From Rhizobiales bacterium GAS188 (lineage in GTDB: Bacteria; Pseudomonadota; Alphaproteobacteria; Rhizobiales; Beijerinckiaceae), in assembly GCA_900104855.1 (NCBI GenBank), contig FNSS01000001.1, forward strand, positions 682,001 to 746,000: a DNA stretch of 64,000 nucleotides. The letters are read 5' to 3'. Below are positions 1-7,519 of the stretch, piece by piece; positions within the stretch are counted from its first letter, which is position 1; each line of letters opens with the position of its first letter. The notes beneath the pieces are model-generated. The model saw only the letters and a program-made list of their open reading frames with translations. It ran no database searches and was not told the origin of the DNA. Both the position numbers and the translations under genes were made by a program.

Positions 1-118
1 GAGATCCCCTCGCCTTTCGCAAAGAGATTCCGCGTTCGCAGCCATTAGAGCAGCTCCCGCCTTTACATGACCGGATCCTGCGCCCTGCGCCCCAGCTATT
101 TGCCGACGAGGACTGCCA

Positions 119-328
119 GTGAAGCCGCCGCAAATCGTCACCATCGATATCAAGGGCGAGGTGCATACGGGCAGCTACACCGTTGCGAAAGGGATGCTGA
201 CGGTGACGTCGCCGCTCGGCTCGAAGCCGCCGGTGAAGATCGGCGCGACGCCGGCCCGGCGCCTCGCCAAGATCATCCTTGCGGATATCGTGATCGAGGC
301 GCGGGCGCGCGGCTTGGGTGATATGTAG
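119..328 (+). CDS. small hypothetical protein
   Basis: A 69-residue ORF with a GTG start, preceded by GAGG about 8 nt upstream. It begins MKPPQIVTIDIKGEVHTGSY and ends in a conserved-looking tail, IEARARGLGDM. The composition suggests a short soluble beta-strand protein with no signal peptide or membrane segment. I do not recognise the family. Similar short ORFs are common in rhizobial genomes, and the codon use fits the neighbours, so it is probably real but functionally unassigned. Confidence 0.45.
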   Translation: MKPPQIVTIDIKGEVHTGSYTVAKGMLTVTSPLGSKPPVKIGATPARRLAKIILADIVIEARARGLGDM

Positions 329-377
329 GCGCCAGTCGGGAAATTGACCTGAAGGCTGTGCTGGAGCGCCGCCGGCT

Positions 378-635
378 TTAGCGGCGCGCCGCCATGCCCA
401 TGGCCGGTTTGACTTTCGGCTTGGGCATCGGAATCGACCCGTCGCGCTGAGCCTGCTTGCGCGCCAATTTGCGTGACCGACGGATCGCGTCCGCCTTCTC
501 CCGCACTCTCTTCTCAGAAGGCTTCTCGAAGGCCCGGCGCCGCCTCATCTCGCGAAACACGCCTTCGCGCTGCATCTTCTTCTTCAGGACCCTCATGGCC
601 TGTTCGATGTTGTTGTCGCGGACCAGTACCTGCAA
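378..635 (-). CDS. rpsU: 30S ribosomal protein S21
   Basis: Small-subunit ribosomal protein bS21, which sits near the anti-Shine-Dalgarno end of 16S rRNA and helps translation initiation. The sequence contains the family core QVLVRDNN, then [13 protein letters not shown] and the basic tail [20 protein letters not shown]. The start is judged to be TTG at 635, because a GGAGGA sits 7 nt upstream and the family normally starts MQVLVRDNN. The in-frame ATG at 650 overlaps that Shine-Dalgarno sequence. With the TTG start the protein is 85 residues, slightly longer than many S21 proteins because of a Pro/Lys-rich tail. It lies downstream of a cold-shock gene and is separated from it by a terminator. 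Confidence 0.93.
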   Translation of the reverse strand: MQVLVRDNNIEQAMRVLKKKMQREGVFREMRRRRAFEKPSEKRVREKADAIRRSRKLARKQAQRDGSIPMPKPKVKPAMGMAARR

Positions 636-686
636 TGCGGCGTCCTCCATCGGCAAGGGAAAAAACAAGTGAAGAAACTTGTGAAG

Positions 687-716
687 AAAAAGGGGCCAGG
701 CCTGCGCCTGACCCCC
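687..716 (-). terminator. rho-independent terminator of the cold-shock gene
   Basis: On the minus strand GGGGTCAGGC, a GCAG loop and GCCTGGCCCC form a 10-bp stem with one wobble pair, followed by a T-rich run. It lies between the cold-shock stop and rpsU, so it separates the two transcripts. Confidence 0.75.
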
Positions 717-799
717 TGGTCAAATCCTTGACCCGCTCCGAAGAGCGGCCAGCGCCAGTACATCCGTGGTCGCCGGCCCTCCCGAAAGCGGGCCCTGCC

Positions 800-1009
800 T
801 CAGGCGGCTTGGAGCTGATCTGCGGACATCTTGCCCGATCGGCGATCCTCGACCAGCTCGAAGCTGATCTTCTGCCCTTCCTGGAGGTCGCGGATGCCGG
901 CGCGCTCGAGAGCGCTGATATGGACGAAAACGTCCTTGCCGCCATCATCCGGCTGAATGAAGCCGAAACCCTTTTGAACGTTGAACCATTTGACGGTGCC
1001 CGTGCTCAT
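800..1009 (-). CDS. cold-shock protein (CspA family)
   Basis: A 69-residue single cold-shock domain, a five-stranded OB fold that binds single-stranded RNA or DNA and acts as an RNA chaperone. RNP1 is visible as [10 protein letters not shown] and RNP2 as VFVHIS. The start at 1009 ([10 protein letters not shown]) is the canonical family start and has AGGAAAGG just upstream. A longer in-frame extension is rejected because it has no family similarity. The roughly 490 bp upstream of the start could hold a long structured 5' leader, as is known for csp genes, but I see no specific motif. Confidence 0.95.
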   Translation of the reverse strand: MSTGTVKWFNVQKGFGFIQPDDGGKDVFVHISALERAGIRDLQEGQKISFELVEDRRSGKMSADQLQAA

Positions 1010-1499
1010 GACGAACCTTTCCTGTAGATACGGAGAAACATTTCCGTCGCAGGGTGCGGCGGAACGCCCGTGGTCGAAATTGGTGGGAAGTTCATCAGCT
1101 TGCGCGACCATCTTGTCGCGAGGGCCTGATCGTCCGGCCGAGTTCGATCGATGTGATATAGTGAAGCAATCGGCGAACTTCAAGCTAAATCCGAAAGTTT
1201 TCGAAGAGGCCGGATGGAACTCTCAGACATTTCGCATCCGGCCACCCTGAATTGATCCTCTATGAGGCTTTCCTGTCGCGCGCCTGCGATCGGCGGCAAC
1301 GGGGTACGACGAACTCAGTATCAATTGCGAAAACTGGTCTTGCGCGTTTCGGAATTAATGATGCGATATCGACGGGCTTATGCACCGTCGCACGGGTTCT
1401 GGTGGGAAAGCACCAATCTCTTGGGAAAGGCCTTGTGCGGCATCGTCCGTTGGGCTTTGCTTGGCAGGCCAACCTGATCCAGCAACGGCGTGGGACACA
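1010..1499. other. intergenic region between cold-shock gene and BrnA-like gene
   Basis: No convincing gene. It must contain the minus-strand promoter and leader of the cold-shock gene and the plus-strand promoter of the BrnA-like gene. I looked for a BrnT-type toxin upstream of the antitoxin and found none. The short ORFs here have no recognisable similarity. Confidence 0.5.
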
Positions 1500-1739
1500 A
1501 TGAGCAAGCCGCCCTTTCGATCACGGATACCGACCGGCGCTCGAGATGCCGCCGAGGCGGCATTCAAATCGGTCACCACGAAGCCCGTCCAGGCGGTGAC
1601 GGAGAAGCCGAAGCTGCCGGGTGTCCGCGAGCTGGTTTCGCTGCGCCTCGACCGGGACGTGCTCGAGCATTTCCAGGAAGGCGGGCCGGGCTGGCAGGAA
1701 CGGATCAACGAGGCGCTGCGCAAAGCGGCCGGGATATAG
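1500..1739 (+). CDS. BrnA/DUF4415-family antitoxin-like protein
   Basis: A 79-residue protein from ATG at 1500. Its C-terminal half, VSLRLDRDVLEHFQ followed by GWQERINEALRKAAG, is the typical DUF4415/BrnA ribbon-helix-helix-like module: a beta strand VSLRLD, then two helices. BrnA proteins bind DNA and neutralise BrnT RNases. Here no BrnT partner is visible on either side, so this may be an orphan antitoxin or a stand-alone regulator. The Lys/Pro-rich N-terminal 45 residues are likely disordered. Confidence 0.7.
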   Translation: MSKPPFRSRIPTGARDAAEAAFKSVTTKPVQAVTEKPKLPGVRELVSLRLDRDVLEHFQEGGPGWQERINEALRKAAGI

Positions 1740-1800
1740 ATCCGACGAAGCCGGAGGAGCCTGCACGACGGCGCGCTGCATGTCCGGCGACGCCGCTGCC

Positions 1801-2982
1801 CTAGTACAGCTCCTTATAGCCGGAAGAGGTGCCGATCAGCACGGCACGCCGAATGGCTGCTCCATCTCGCGCCAGGAGAAAGCGCAGCGCCGTGAGCGCC
1901 GCCGCGGCTGAGCTCTCGAGATAGATGCCTTGCGCGGCGAGAAGCCGCTGATCGTCGAGCACCTGCTCCGAGTTCACCGCGACCGCCTCTCCTGCCGTTT
2001 GCCGCAGCGCCAAGAGGGACTGAAAGGTCGCCGTCGGCCCATTGATGGAGCTCAAGGGCGAAGAGCTCAAGGTCGAGGAGCTCAAGGTCGATCTGCCTTC
2101 GAACTTGCGGCGATAATCCTCTCCCGTCAGCACTCGCGTCAGGCGCGCGAAAGGCTCGACCGCGATGAGTTTCGGGATGCGCGCGAAGGCGCCGGAGCTC
2201 CTCGCCTCCAAAAGACCTTTGGCGATGCCGAAGAGAAGGTCGCCTCGCGCCGTCGGCACCAGAACCACATCCGCCGCGGCGATCGCCTGCTCTTCGGCAA
2301 GCTCGTAGCCCAAGGTCTTGTAGCCCTCGACGCCGCAAGGTTCGCTCCCGACCGGAGGATCGAGATAATTGGTGGCGGACATCCATCCACCCTGGCGCAC
2401 CAACGCCTTCACATGCGACCAGCGCGAAAGGGAATCGGCTTCGAAGTGCAAGTCGGCGCCGGCCATCTCGATGGCGCGCCGCCAGATCGGATTGATGGCG
2501 GGCGTGGTCACGATCCGGCACGCCAGTCCTGAGAGCGCGGCGTAAGTCGCAAGCGAGGCACCAGCATTGCCGCTCGAGGCAGCGACCACGCCCGATACGC
2601 CTCGATCGAGGGCGCGAGCCACGAATTGCGCGCTCATCCGGTCCTTATGCGAGCCGGTCGGGTTGGAGCTCTCGAGCTTGATATGCAGGGCGTCGAGATG
2701 AAGTCTGGCCGCGACCCGTTCGAGCTCCACGAACGGCGTGTCGCCTTCGCCGAGCGAAGGAAAACTGGTGTAGGGCAGTCGCCCGGCGAAGCGGGTCATG
2801 CCGCGCCCTGCGGCCCTGCCGACGAAGGGTGCAAGCTCCTCATAGGTCGGCGCGACGCTCGACGGGAAGCCGGCGGCGAGACAGATCGGGCACCCTTCGG
2901 GATGATCGCCGAAGGCAGAGCGTGCCTCGCATCTGATGCAAGCAAATCCCGTCAGGCGCTGGTTGCGGACAGGCAAGGTCAT
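1801..2982 (-). CDS. threonine-synthase-like PLP-dependent enzyme (fold type II)
   Basis: A 393-residue enzyme starting at ATG 2982, which overlaps the stop of the upstream hydrolase gene as ATGA. An N-terminal zinc ribbon is visible (Cys15, Cys18, Cys31, Cys34), as in some threonine-synthase-like proteins. The PLP lysine is Lys113 in SNPTGSHKDRMS, and ASSGNAGAS is the substrate/phosphate loop. The family eliminates or replaces a beta or gamma substituent of an amino acid. Co-transcription with a DoeB-like deacylase suggests an ammonia-lyase or beta-elimination step on the liberated amino acid, by analogy with EutB in ectoine degradation; this is inference. A low-complexity Ser/Thr/Leu insert near residue 300 comes from a 15-bp tandem repeat (2048-2092). 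Confidence 0.85.
   Translation of the reverse strand: MTLPVRNQRLTGFACIRCEARSAFGDHPEGCPICLAAGFPSSVAPTYEELAPFVGRAAGRGMTRFAGRLPYTSFPSLGEGDTPFVELERVAARLHLDALHIKLESSNPTGSHKDRMSAQFVARALDRGVSGVVAASSGNAGASLATYAALSGLACRIVTTPAINPIWRRAIEMAGADLHFEADSLSRWSHVKALVRQGGWMSATNYLDPPVGSEPCGVEGYKTLGYELAEEQAIAAADVVLVPTARGDLLFGIAKGLLEARSSGAFARIPKLIAVEPFARLTRVLTGEDYRRKFEGRSTLSSSTLSSSPLSSINGPTATFQSLLALRQTAGEAVAVNSEQVLDDQRLLAAQGIYLESSAAAALTALRFLLARDGAAIRRAVLIGTSSGYKELY
2048..2092. repeat. three in-frame copies of a 15-bp repeat
   Basis: Tandem units of gagctcaagg(g/t)cga(a/g/t) inside the PLP-enzyme gene. Read on the minus strand they encode Ser/Leu/Thr-rich pentapeptides. The unit length keeps the frame. Confidence 0.85.
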
Positions 2983-4058
2983 GAGTTGCGCCCGGTGCCG
3001 TGACAAGGCGCCGACACATAGGGCGACAACATATAGGGCGCCAGCACTTGGAACAGGCAATCGCCTCGCTTCGTCCAGGCGAGCGCGCGCCGACAAATGA
3101 CGAAGCCAGAGACCTCGAACGGGATGTCTAACGGAGCTCGCCAGGGCGATTGCGGGAACAAGAGCCGTCCCGCGAGATCGCCTGCCTTGACCTCGTCGCG
3201 AAGTTCCGCGAGCGGCTCGAACACGCCGTCTTCGGGCGCCAGCACATAGGATTGGCCGCTTTCGACCTGCATCAGTCGCAGATCCTCAAGGCATGGAGCT
3301 GGCGCTTCGGCGAGGATGCCGAACCGGTGCAGGACGCGCCGCACCCCGTCCTCGGCGAGGCGGAGCCCCGCCTTGTCGACGGAGGCCCCTCCCCCGAGCT
3401 CGGTCGTGACGGCGATCACGCCGCAACGATCCGCCGCAGCCGCGAAGGTCCGGTCGGCGCCCTGGTTGCGTCCATCGGTGACATAGGCGAGCGATCCGCC
3501 GAAGGCGCGCAGCGCGGCGAATTGCCTGTCGACGAATTCAGGCGGACCATTGTCGCGAATGATGGCGCACGGCGCGTAGACGAGCGATGAGCCGCCCGAA
3601 TGAAGGTCGATGGCGAGCGTCGCCATCGGCAGCAAGACGCTCTCGACATAATGGGCGATCATGGCGGTCGGCTCGCCATCGGCATCACCGGGAAACAGGC
3701 GATTGAGATTGCCGCCGTCGAGCGGCGAGCAGCGCCGCGCTGCCTGCGCGGCCGCGACGTTCAAGGCGGGCAGGATGATGACCCGCCCGGCGACCTGATC
3801 CGGCTCGAGCGCATGACAGAGCTTCGCGAGCGCGATCTGCCCTTCATATTCGTCGCCGTGATTGCCCGCCACCAGGAGGGCCGTCGGGCCTCCGCCATTG
3901 CGGACGCAGACCACCGGAATCTGGACGCGCCCATAGGCGGATTCATGCGTGGAATGCGGCACGGAGATAAAGCCTGATTGCTTGCCGTCCCGCTCGAAAT
4001 CCACCCGCGTAGTGAGACGTGAACGCGACGCGCTCGCATCATGTGCCGGCCTTGCCAT
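2979..4058 (-). CDS. succinylglutamate desuccinylase/aspartoacylase family, DoeB-like deacylase
   Basis: A 359-residue zinc-dependent deacylase of the AstE/AspA superfamily, closest by eye to N-alpha-acetyl-2,4-diaminobutyrate deacetylase (DoeB/EutE). Zinc ligands lie in GNHGDEYEGQ (His and Glu) and DLHSGGSS (His). The segments VPHSTHESAYG, VTTELGGGAS and a C-terminal beta-barrel region also match DoeB. It releases an acyl group from an N-acyl amino acid in the cytoplasm. It is the first gene of a minus-strand pair with the PLP enzyme and diverges from a LysR gene. The other ectoine genes (doeA, ectoine hydrolase) are absent, so the substrate may be another N-acyl diamino acid. Confidence 0.85.
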   Translation of the reverse strand: MARPAHDASASRSRLTTRVDFERDGKQSGFISVPHSTHESAYGRVQIPVVCVRNGGGPTALLVAGNHGDEYEGQIALAKLCHALEPDQVAGRVIILPALNVAAAQAARRCSPLDGGNLNRLFPGDADGEPTAMIAHYVESVLLPMATLAIDLHSGGSSLVYAPCAIIRDNGPPEFVDRQFAALRAFGGSLAYVTDGRNQGADRTFAAAADRCGVIAVTTELGGGASVDKAGLRLAEDGVRRVLHRFGILAEAPAPCLEDLRLMQVESGQSYVLAPEDGVFEPLAELRDEVKAGDLAGRLLFPQSPWRAPLDIPFEVSGFVICRRALAWTKRGDCLFQVLAPYMLSPYVSAPCHGTGRNS

Positions 4059-4183
4059 GCTCAGTCCCTGTGTCGCTGGTCATGCTCGAGGGCCAAGGCG
4101 GCGCGGAAACCCATGCCTGCCGAGGCGTCGCCCGAATGGTAGATGCAGCCGCTACCGCGATCCAATACAAAGGCGCTAGCATA

Positions 4184-4202
4184 TCATGACAATAAGTTAT
4201 GA
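4184..4202. promoter_or_regulatory. putative LysR operator TCAT-N11-ATGA (site 1)
   Basis: A perfect 4-bp inverted repeat, TCAT and ATGA, separated by 11 bp, which is the T-N11-A layout of LysR-type boxes. It lies between the divergent doeB-like and lysR genes, 10 bp before the lysR start. It shares 15 of 20 bases with site 2 upstream of the importer. Confidence 0.6.
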
Positions 4203-4211
4203 GCTTCCGCG

Positions 4212-5126
4212 ATGAATGTGCGACAGATTGAGGCCTTCAGGCTGGTCATGCTGACCGGCACCGTCACGGCAGCCGCCGAAAGGCTGCGCATCTCGCAGCC
4301 CGCCGTCAGCAGGCTGATCTCGCTGCTCGAGGCCAAGGCCGGGCTGAAGCTGTTCGTGCGCTCCAAGCAAAGGCTGCACCCGACGCCCGAGGCGATGTTG
4401 TTCCATCGCGAAGTCGAGCGCTCCTTCGTCGGGCTGGAGAAGCTGGAGCGTGCCGCCTTGAACATCCGCTCCGTGACTGCCGGCTCGCTGCGGATCGCCA
4501 GCATTCCCGTGGTCGGGATCGCCTTTCTGCCGCGGGTGATCGCACGCTTTCGCCGCGACCACCCGGACGTGTCGATCAGTCTGCAGACGCGCAGCTCCGT
4601 GACCGTCATCGACTGGGTGATGTCCTCGAATTATGATCTCGGCTTTGCGAGCTCGACCCCCGATCAGGCCAATCTTCAGAGCCTGGCCTATGCGGCGATC
4701 CCCGGCGTCTGCATCCTGCCGGCAAGGCACCGGCTCGTGAGGAGGAAGATCATCGATGCCAAGGATCTCGAAGGCGAGGAGTTCATCTCGCTCGATCCGA
4801 CCGATGGCAACCGCGTCAATGTCGACCGGATCTTCGCCGGTGCCGATGTGCGCCGGCGCCTGACGCTCGAAGCCCCCTACGCGGCCGTCATCGCCGCCAT
4901 GGTCGGGCAAGGCATCGGGGTATCGGTCATCAACCCGATGGCGGCCCTCGACTGGCCGGCCGAGCGGCTCGTGACACGGCCCTTCGTGCCGACCGTCAGC
5001 TTCGGCTTCTCGCTGCTGTATCGAAAGGATATCCCGATGTCGCTCGCGGCGAGATCATTCCTCGCAGCCATGCGCAACGAGATGGCCGAGCTTTTCGGGG
5101 CCGAGACGCTCCTGGCTTCGATCTAG
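4212..5126 (+). CDS. LysR-family transcriptional regulator
   Basis: A 304-residue protein. The N-terminal winged helix-turn-helix is clear: MNVRQIEAFRLVM, then GTVTAAAERLRISQPAVSRL as the recognition region, and ending near residue 60. The effector-binding domain (about 90-300) follows the periplasmic-binding-protein fold. It lies between the divergent doeB-like/PLP pair and the importer genes. Two TCAT-N11-ATGA boxes, one just before its own start and one before the importer, make it the likely regulator of both. The natural co-inducer is unknown; an N-acyl amino acid or its product is plausible. Confidence 0.93.
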   Translation: MNVRQIEAFRLVMLTGTVTAAAERLRISQPAVSRLISLLEAKAGLKLFVRSKQRLHPTPEAMLFHREVERSFVGLEKLERAALNIRSVTAGSLRIASIPVVGIAFLPRVIARFRRDHPDVSISLQTRSSVTVIDWVMSSNYDLGFASSTPDQANLQSLAYAAIPGVCILPARHRLVRRKIIDAKDLEGEEFISLDPTDGNRVNVDRIFAGADVRRRLTLEAPYAAVIAAMVGQGIGVSVINPMAALDWPAERLVTRPFVPTVSFGFSLLYRKDIPMSLAARSFLAAMRNEMAELFGAETLLASI

Positions 5127-5132
5127 CAGTCA

Positions 5133-5151
5133 TCATAACAAGAACGCATGA
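5133..5151. promoter_or_regulatory. putative LysR operator TCAT-N11-ATGA (site 2)
   Basis: The same TCAT-N11-ATGA arrangement as site 1, placed just after the lysR stop and about 115 bp before the importer's binding-protein gene. The shared core is ATCAT.ACAA.AA...ATGA. Confidence 0.6.
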
Positions 5152-5267
5152 AGTTGATCATGTTTTGTATTGGACGCCTGGCGGCCACGGCTGTTGACTG
5201 ACCCGGACGAGGATGCTCGACCGTCACGTGGCGGCTCGGGCTTCGAGGCGCATATCGGAGAGCCCTG

Positions 5268-6152
5268 ATGCCGCGAGTCCGCCTTCTGTCCCGCCGCCGC
5301 CTGGTCGGTTGCGTTGCGCTCGGCATCGGCGCGATGCGCAACGGGGCGGCCTTCGCCGAGACGACGCGCGAGCGCATCTTGCGCGACCACAAGCTCACGC
5401 TCGGCATCCACAACAGCAGTCCTTGGGGCTTCCGCGGAGCCGACGGCCAGGTGACGGGCTTCCATCCGGATCTGGTGCGCGCCGCCTTCGCGCCGCTCGG
5501 CGTCACCTCGGTCGAATTCACGGTCACCGATTTCGGCGCTCTGATCCCGGGGCTCGTCGCCAACCGTTTCGACATCGTCGCCTCGGGCCTCGGCATCACG
5601 CCGGCGCGCTGCCAGGTGGTGGCCTTCAGCGATCCGGACCTGTCGATCGGCGATGCCATCATCGTCAAGGCGGGCAACCCGCTCAACCTGCACAGCTATG
5701 CCGACATCGTCGCCAATCCGGCCGTCAAGCTCGGCGCCTCGCGCGGCAGCGCCAATGGCAAGAATGCGCAGCTGGCTGGCGTCCCCGAGAGCCGGATGCT
5801 GCTCTTCCAGAACACTGAGGCGACCTTCGCGGCGCTGCAGGCCGGCCGGGTCGACGCGATCACCTTCTCGTCTCCGACCGCCATCGGTCTATTGAAAGAC
5901 CCGAATGTGACGGGCATCGAAAGGGCGCTGCCGTTCAGGGGCCATGTCAAGCCGAATGGCAGGGAAGCAGCGCTCTATTCGGCACTGGCCTTCCGCCAGA
6001 CCGATCTCGACCTGCGCGACCTCTACGACAAACGCCTAGCCGAGATGAAGGCCGACGGCACGCTCGCCAAGCTCATGGGGGGCTACGGCTTCGGCGAAGC
6101 CGAGAAGGCACCCGATCTCACGCAGCGGCAGATCTGCGGCGGCGAGGACTGA
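5268..6152 (+). CDS. Ehu-like polar amino-acid ABC importer, substrate-binding protein
   Basis: A 294-residue periplasmic solute-binding protein (family 3, SBP_bac_3). The leader contains LLSRRRLVG and an alanine-rich stretch ending in AFA, consistent with Tat or Sec export. The mature part (TLGIHNSSPWGF, VTDFGALIPGL, RFDIVASGLGITPARC) closely follows EhuB, the ectoine/hydroxyectoine-binding protein. It is the first gene of a plus-strand operon with two permeases. Together with the DoeB-like enzyme upstream it suggests uptake of a zwitterionic or N-acyl amino acid. The true ligand cannot be read from sequence. Confidence 0.88.
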   Translation: MPRVRLLSRRRLVGCVALGIGAMRNGAAFAETTRERILRDHKLTLGIHNSSPWGFRGADGQVTGFHPDLVRAAFAPLGVTSVEFTVTDFGALIPGLVANRFDIVASGLGITPARCQVVAFSDPDLSIGDAIIVKAGNPLNLHSYADIVANPAVKLGASRGSANGKNAQLAGVPESRMLLFQNTEATFAALQAGRVDAITFSSPTAIGLLKDPNVTGIERALPFRGHVKPNGREAALYSALAFRQTDLDLRDLYDKRLAEMKADGTLAKLMGGYGFGEAEKAPDLTQRQICGGED

Positions 6153-6171
6153 ACGCCGTAATGGATTTGGC

Positions 6172-6846
6172 GTGAATCTGCTGCGGATCATCGAGGGGAT
6201 CTTCGAAGGCTTCGAGGTCACGGCGGGCGTGACCGCTCTCGGCCTCCTCTTCGCCGTGCCCTTCGCCTTCGGCTGCGGCATCGCGCAGCATTTCCTGCGA
6301 GGTGCGGCAGGCTTCGCCGTCACGGCGATCATCGAGTTCTGGCGAAGCTCGCCGGTGATCGTGCTTTTGTTCATCTTCTACTACAGCCTGCCGGTCTTCG
6401 GCGTAACGCTGTCGGCCTTCGCGGTCGGCGCGATGGTGCTCGGGCTCAATACCGGCGGCTATGGCAGCCAGACCGTGCGGGCGGCGCTGCAATCCCTGCC
6501 TGCCGGACAGGTGGAAGGAGGCTTGGCGCTCGGCCTCAAGCGCTGGCAGGTCCTCCTCAAGATCGAGCTGCCTCAGGCCCTCGGCGCCATGCTGCCGACC
6601 TTCGTCAACCAGGTCATCCAACTGGTCAAGGGCACGGCCCTCGTCTCGCTGATCACGCTCGCCGACATGACCTATAGGGCGAAGGAGATCGCCCAGGCAG
6701 CTTACAACCCGGCCGGCGTCTACACCTCGCTGCTGATCGCCTATTTCATCATCTGCTACCCGATGACCATTCTCGGGCGCGTCGTCGAAAGGCGCGTCAC
6801 TGCCGGCCGAAAACTGCACGACAACGGTCTGCGCGATGAGTTTTAG
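6172..6846 (+). CDS. amino-acid ABC importer permease (EhuC-like)
   Basis: A 224-residue His/Glu/Gln-type inner-membrane permease with about five transmembrane helices. The ATPase-docking EAA-type loop is visible around LPAGQVEGGLALGLKRWQ. Translation starts at GTG 6172, because the ATG at 6161 runs into a stop after four codons. The 3' end overlaps the next permease by 11 bp, implying translational coupling. It would pair with the downstream permease as a heterodimer. No ATPase gene is present in the operon. Confidence 0.88.
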   Translation: MNLLRIIEGIFEGFEVTAGVTALGLLFAVPFAFGCGIAQHFLRGAAGFAVTAIIEFWRSSPVIVLLFIFYYSLPVFGVTLSAFAVGAMVLGLNTGGYGSQTVRAALQSLPAGQVEGGLALGLKRWQVLLKIELPQALGAMLPTFVNQVIQLVKGTALVSLITLADMTYRAKEIAQAAYNPAGVYTSLLIAYFIICYPMTILGRVVERRVTAGRKLHDNGLRDEF

Positions 6847-7495
6847 CGTCGGCTTCGCGCTGTCCACCCTGCCGATCATCCTCGGATCGCTCGGCATGAC
6901 GATCGGGGTCGCGATCGCCGCCTCGATCGGAGCCTGCCTGCTCGGCTTCTCCTGGGAAATGCTGAGGCGGTCCGGCCGCAAGCCCGGGCTTGCGATGCGC
7001 TTCCTCATCGATGCGATCCGCTCCACTCCGGTCCTGGCGCAGCTCTATTTCCTGTATTTCGTGCTGCCCTCCTTCGGTATCACGCTGCCGGCGCTGGTCA
7101 TCGGCATATTCGGCCTCAGCTTCTATTACAGCGGCTATCTCGCCGAAGTCTTCAAGGCAGGGCTCGACGCCATTGCGCCAGGCCAGAGCGAAGCCGCCAA
7201 GGCGCTCGGCCTCGGCCGCCTGCAAACGCTGCTCCTGATCCTCGCACCGCAGATGCTGCGCAATATCGCTGCTCCGCTCGGCAATTATTTCGTCTCCATA
7301 CTCAAGGCGACGCCCTATCTGGCGGTCCTCGCGGTCCCCGAAATGCTGGGCACGGCCTTCGACATCGCCTCAGACACCTTCCGCTATGCCGAGCCGCTCC
7401 TGGTGGTCGGGATCATATTCCTGGGGCTCGCGCTCTGCATCGCCCAACTCGTCAGGCGGATGGAGACCCGGCTGATGGCGCCGACCCGCCGCTGA
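6836..7495 (+). CDS. amino-acid ABC importer permease (EhuD-like)
   Basis: A 219-residue second permease of the same importer. The family signature is RSTPVLAQLYFLYFVLPSFG and the EAA loop is APGQSEAAKALGLGRLQ. It overlaps the first permease by 11 bp. It is the last gene of the operon and converges with a GntR gene 24 bp further on. The expected EhuA-type ATP-binding subunit is missing here, so the complex must borrow one from elsewhere or be non-functional. Confidence 0.88.
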   Translation: MSFSVGFALSTLPIILGSLGMTIGVAIAASIGACLLGFSWEMLRRSGRKPGLAMRFLIDAIRSTPVLAQLYFLYFVLPSFGITLPALVIGIFGLSFYYSGYLAEVFKAGLDAIAPGQSEAAKALGLGRLQTLLLILAPQMLRNIAAPLGNYFVSILKATPYLAVLAVPEMLGTAFDIASDTFRYAEPLLVVGIIFLGLALCIAQLVRRMETRLMAPTRR

Positions 7496-7519
7496 GTGCC
7501 GTGGTCTCGCTTCGCCTCG

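Noticed and set aside
1010-1499. A BrnT-type toxin partner for the BrnA-like protein
   Set aside because: None of the short ORFs on either side shows the BrnT pattern, so the antitoxin is treated as an orphan.
5268-7495. Calling the importer ehuABCD for ectoine
   Set aside because: The proteins are Ehu-like, but the ATPase and the other ectoine genes are missing, so the substrate is left open.
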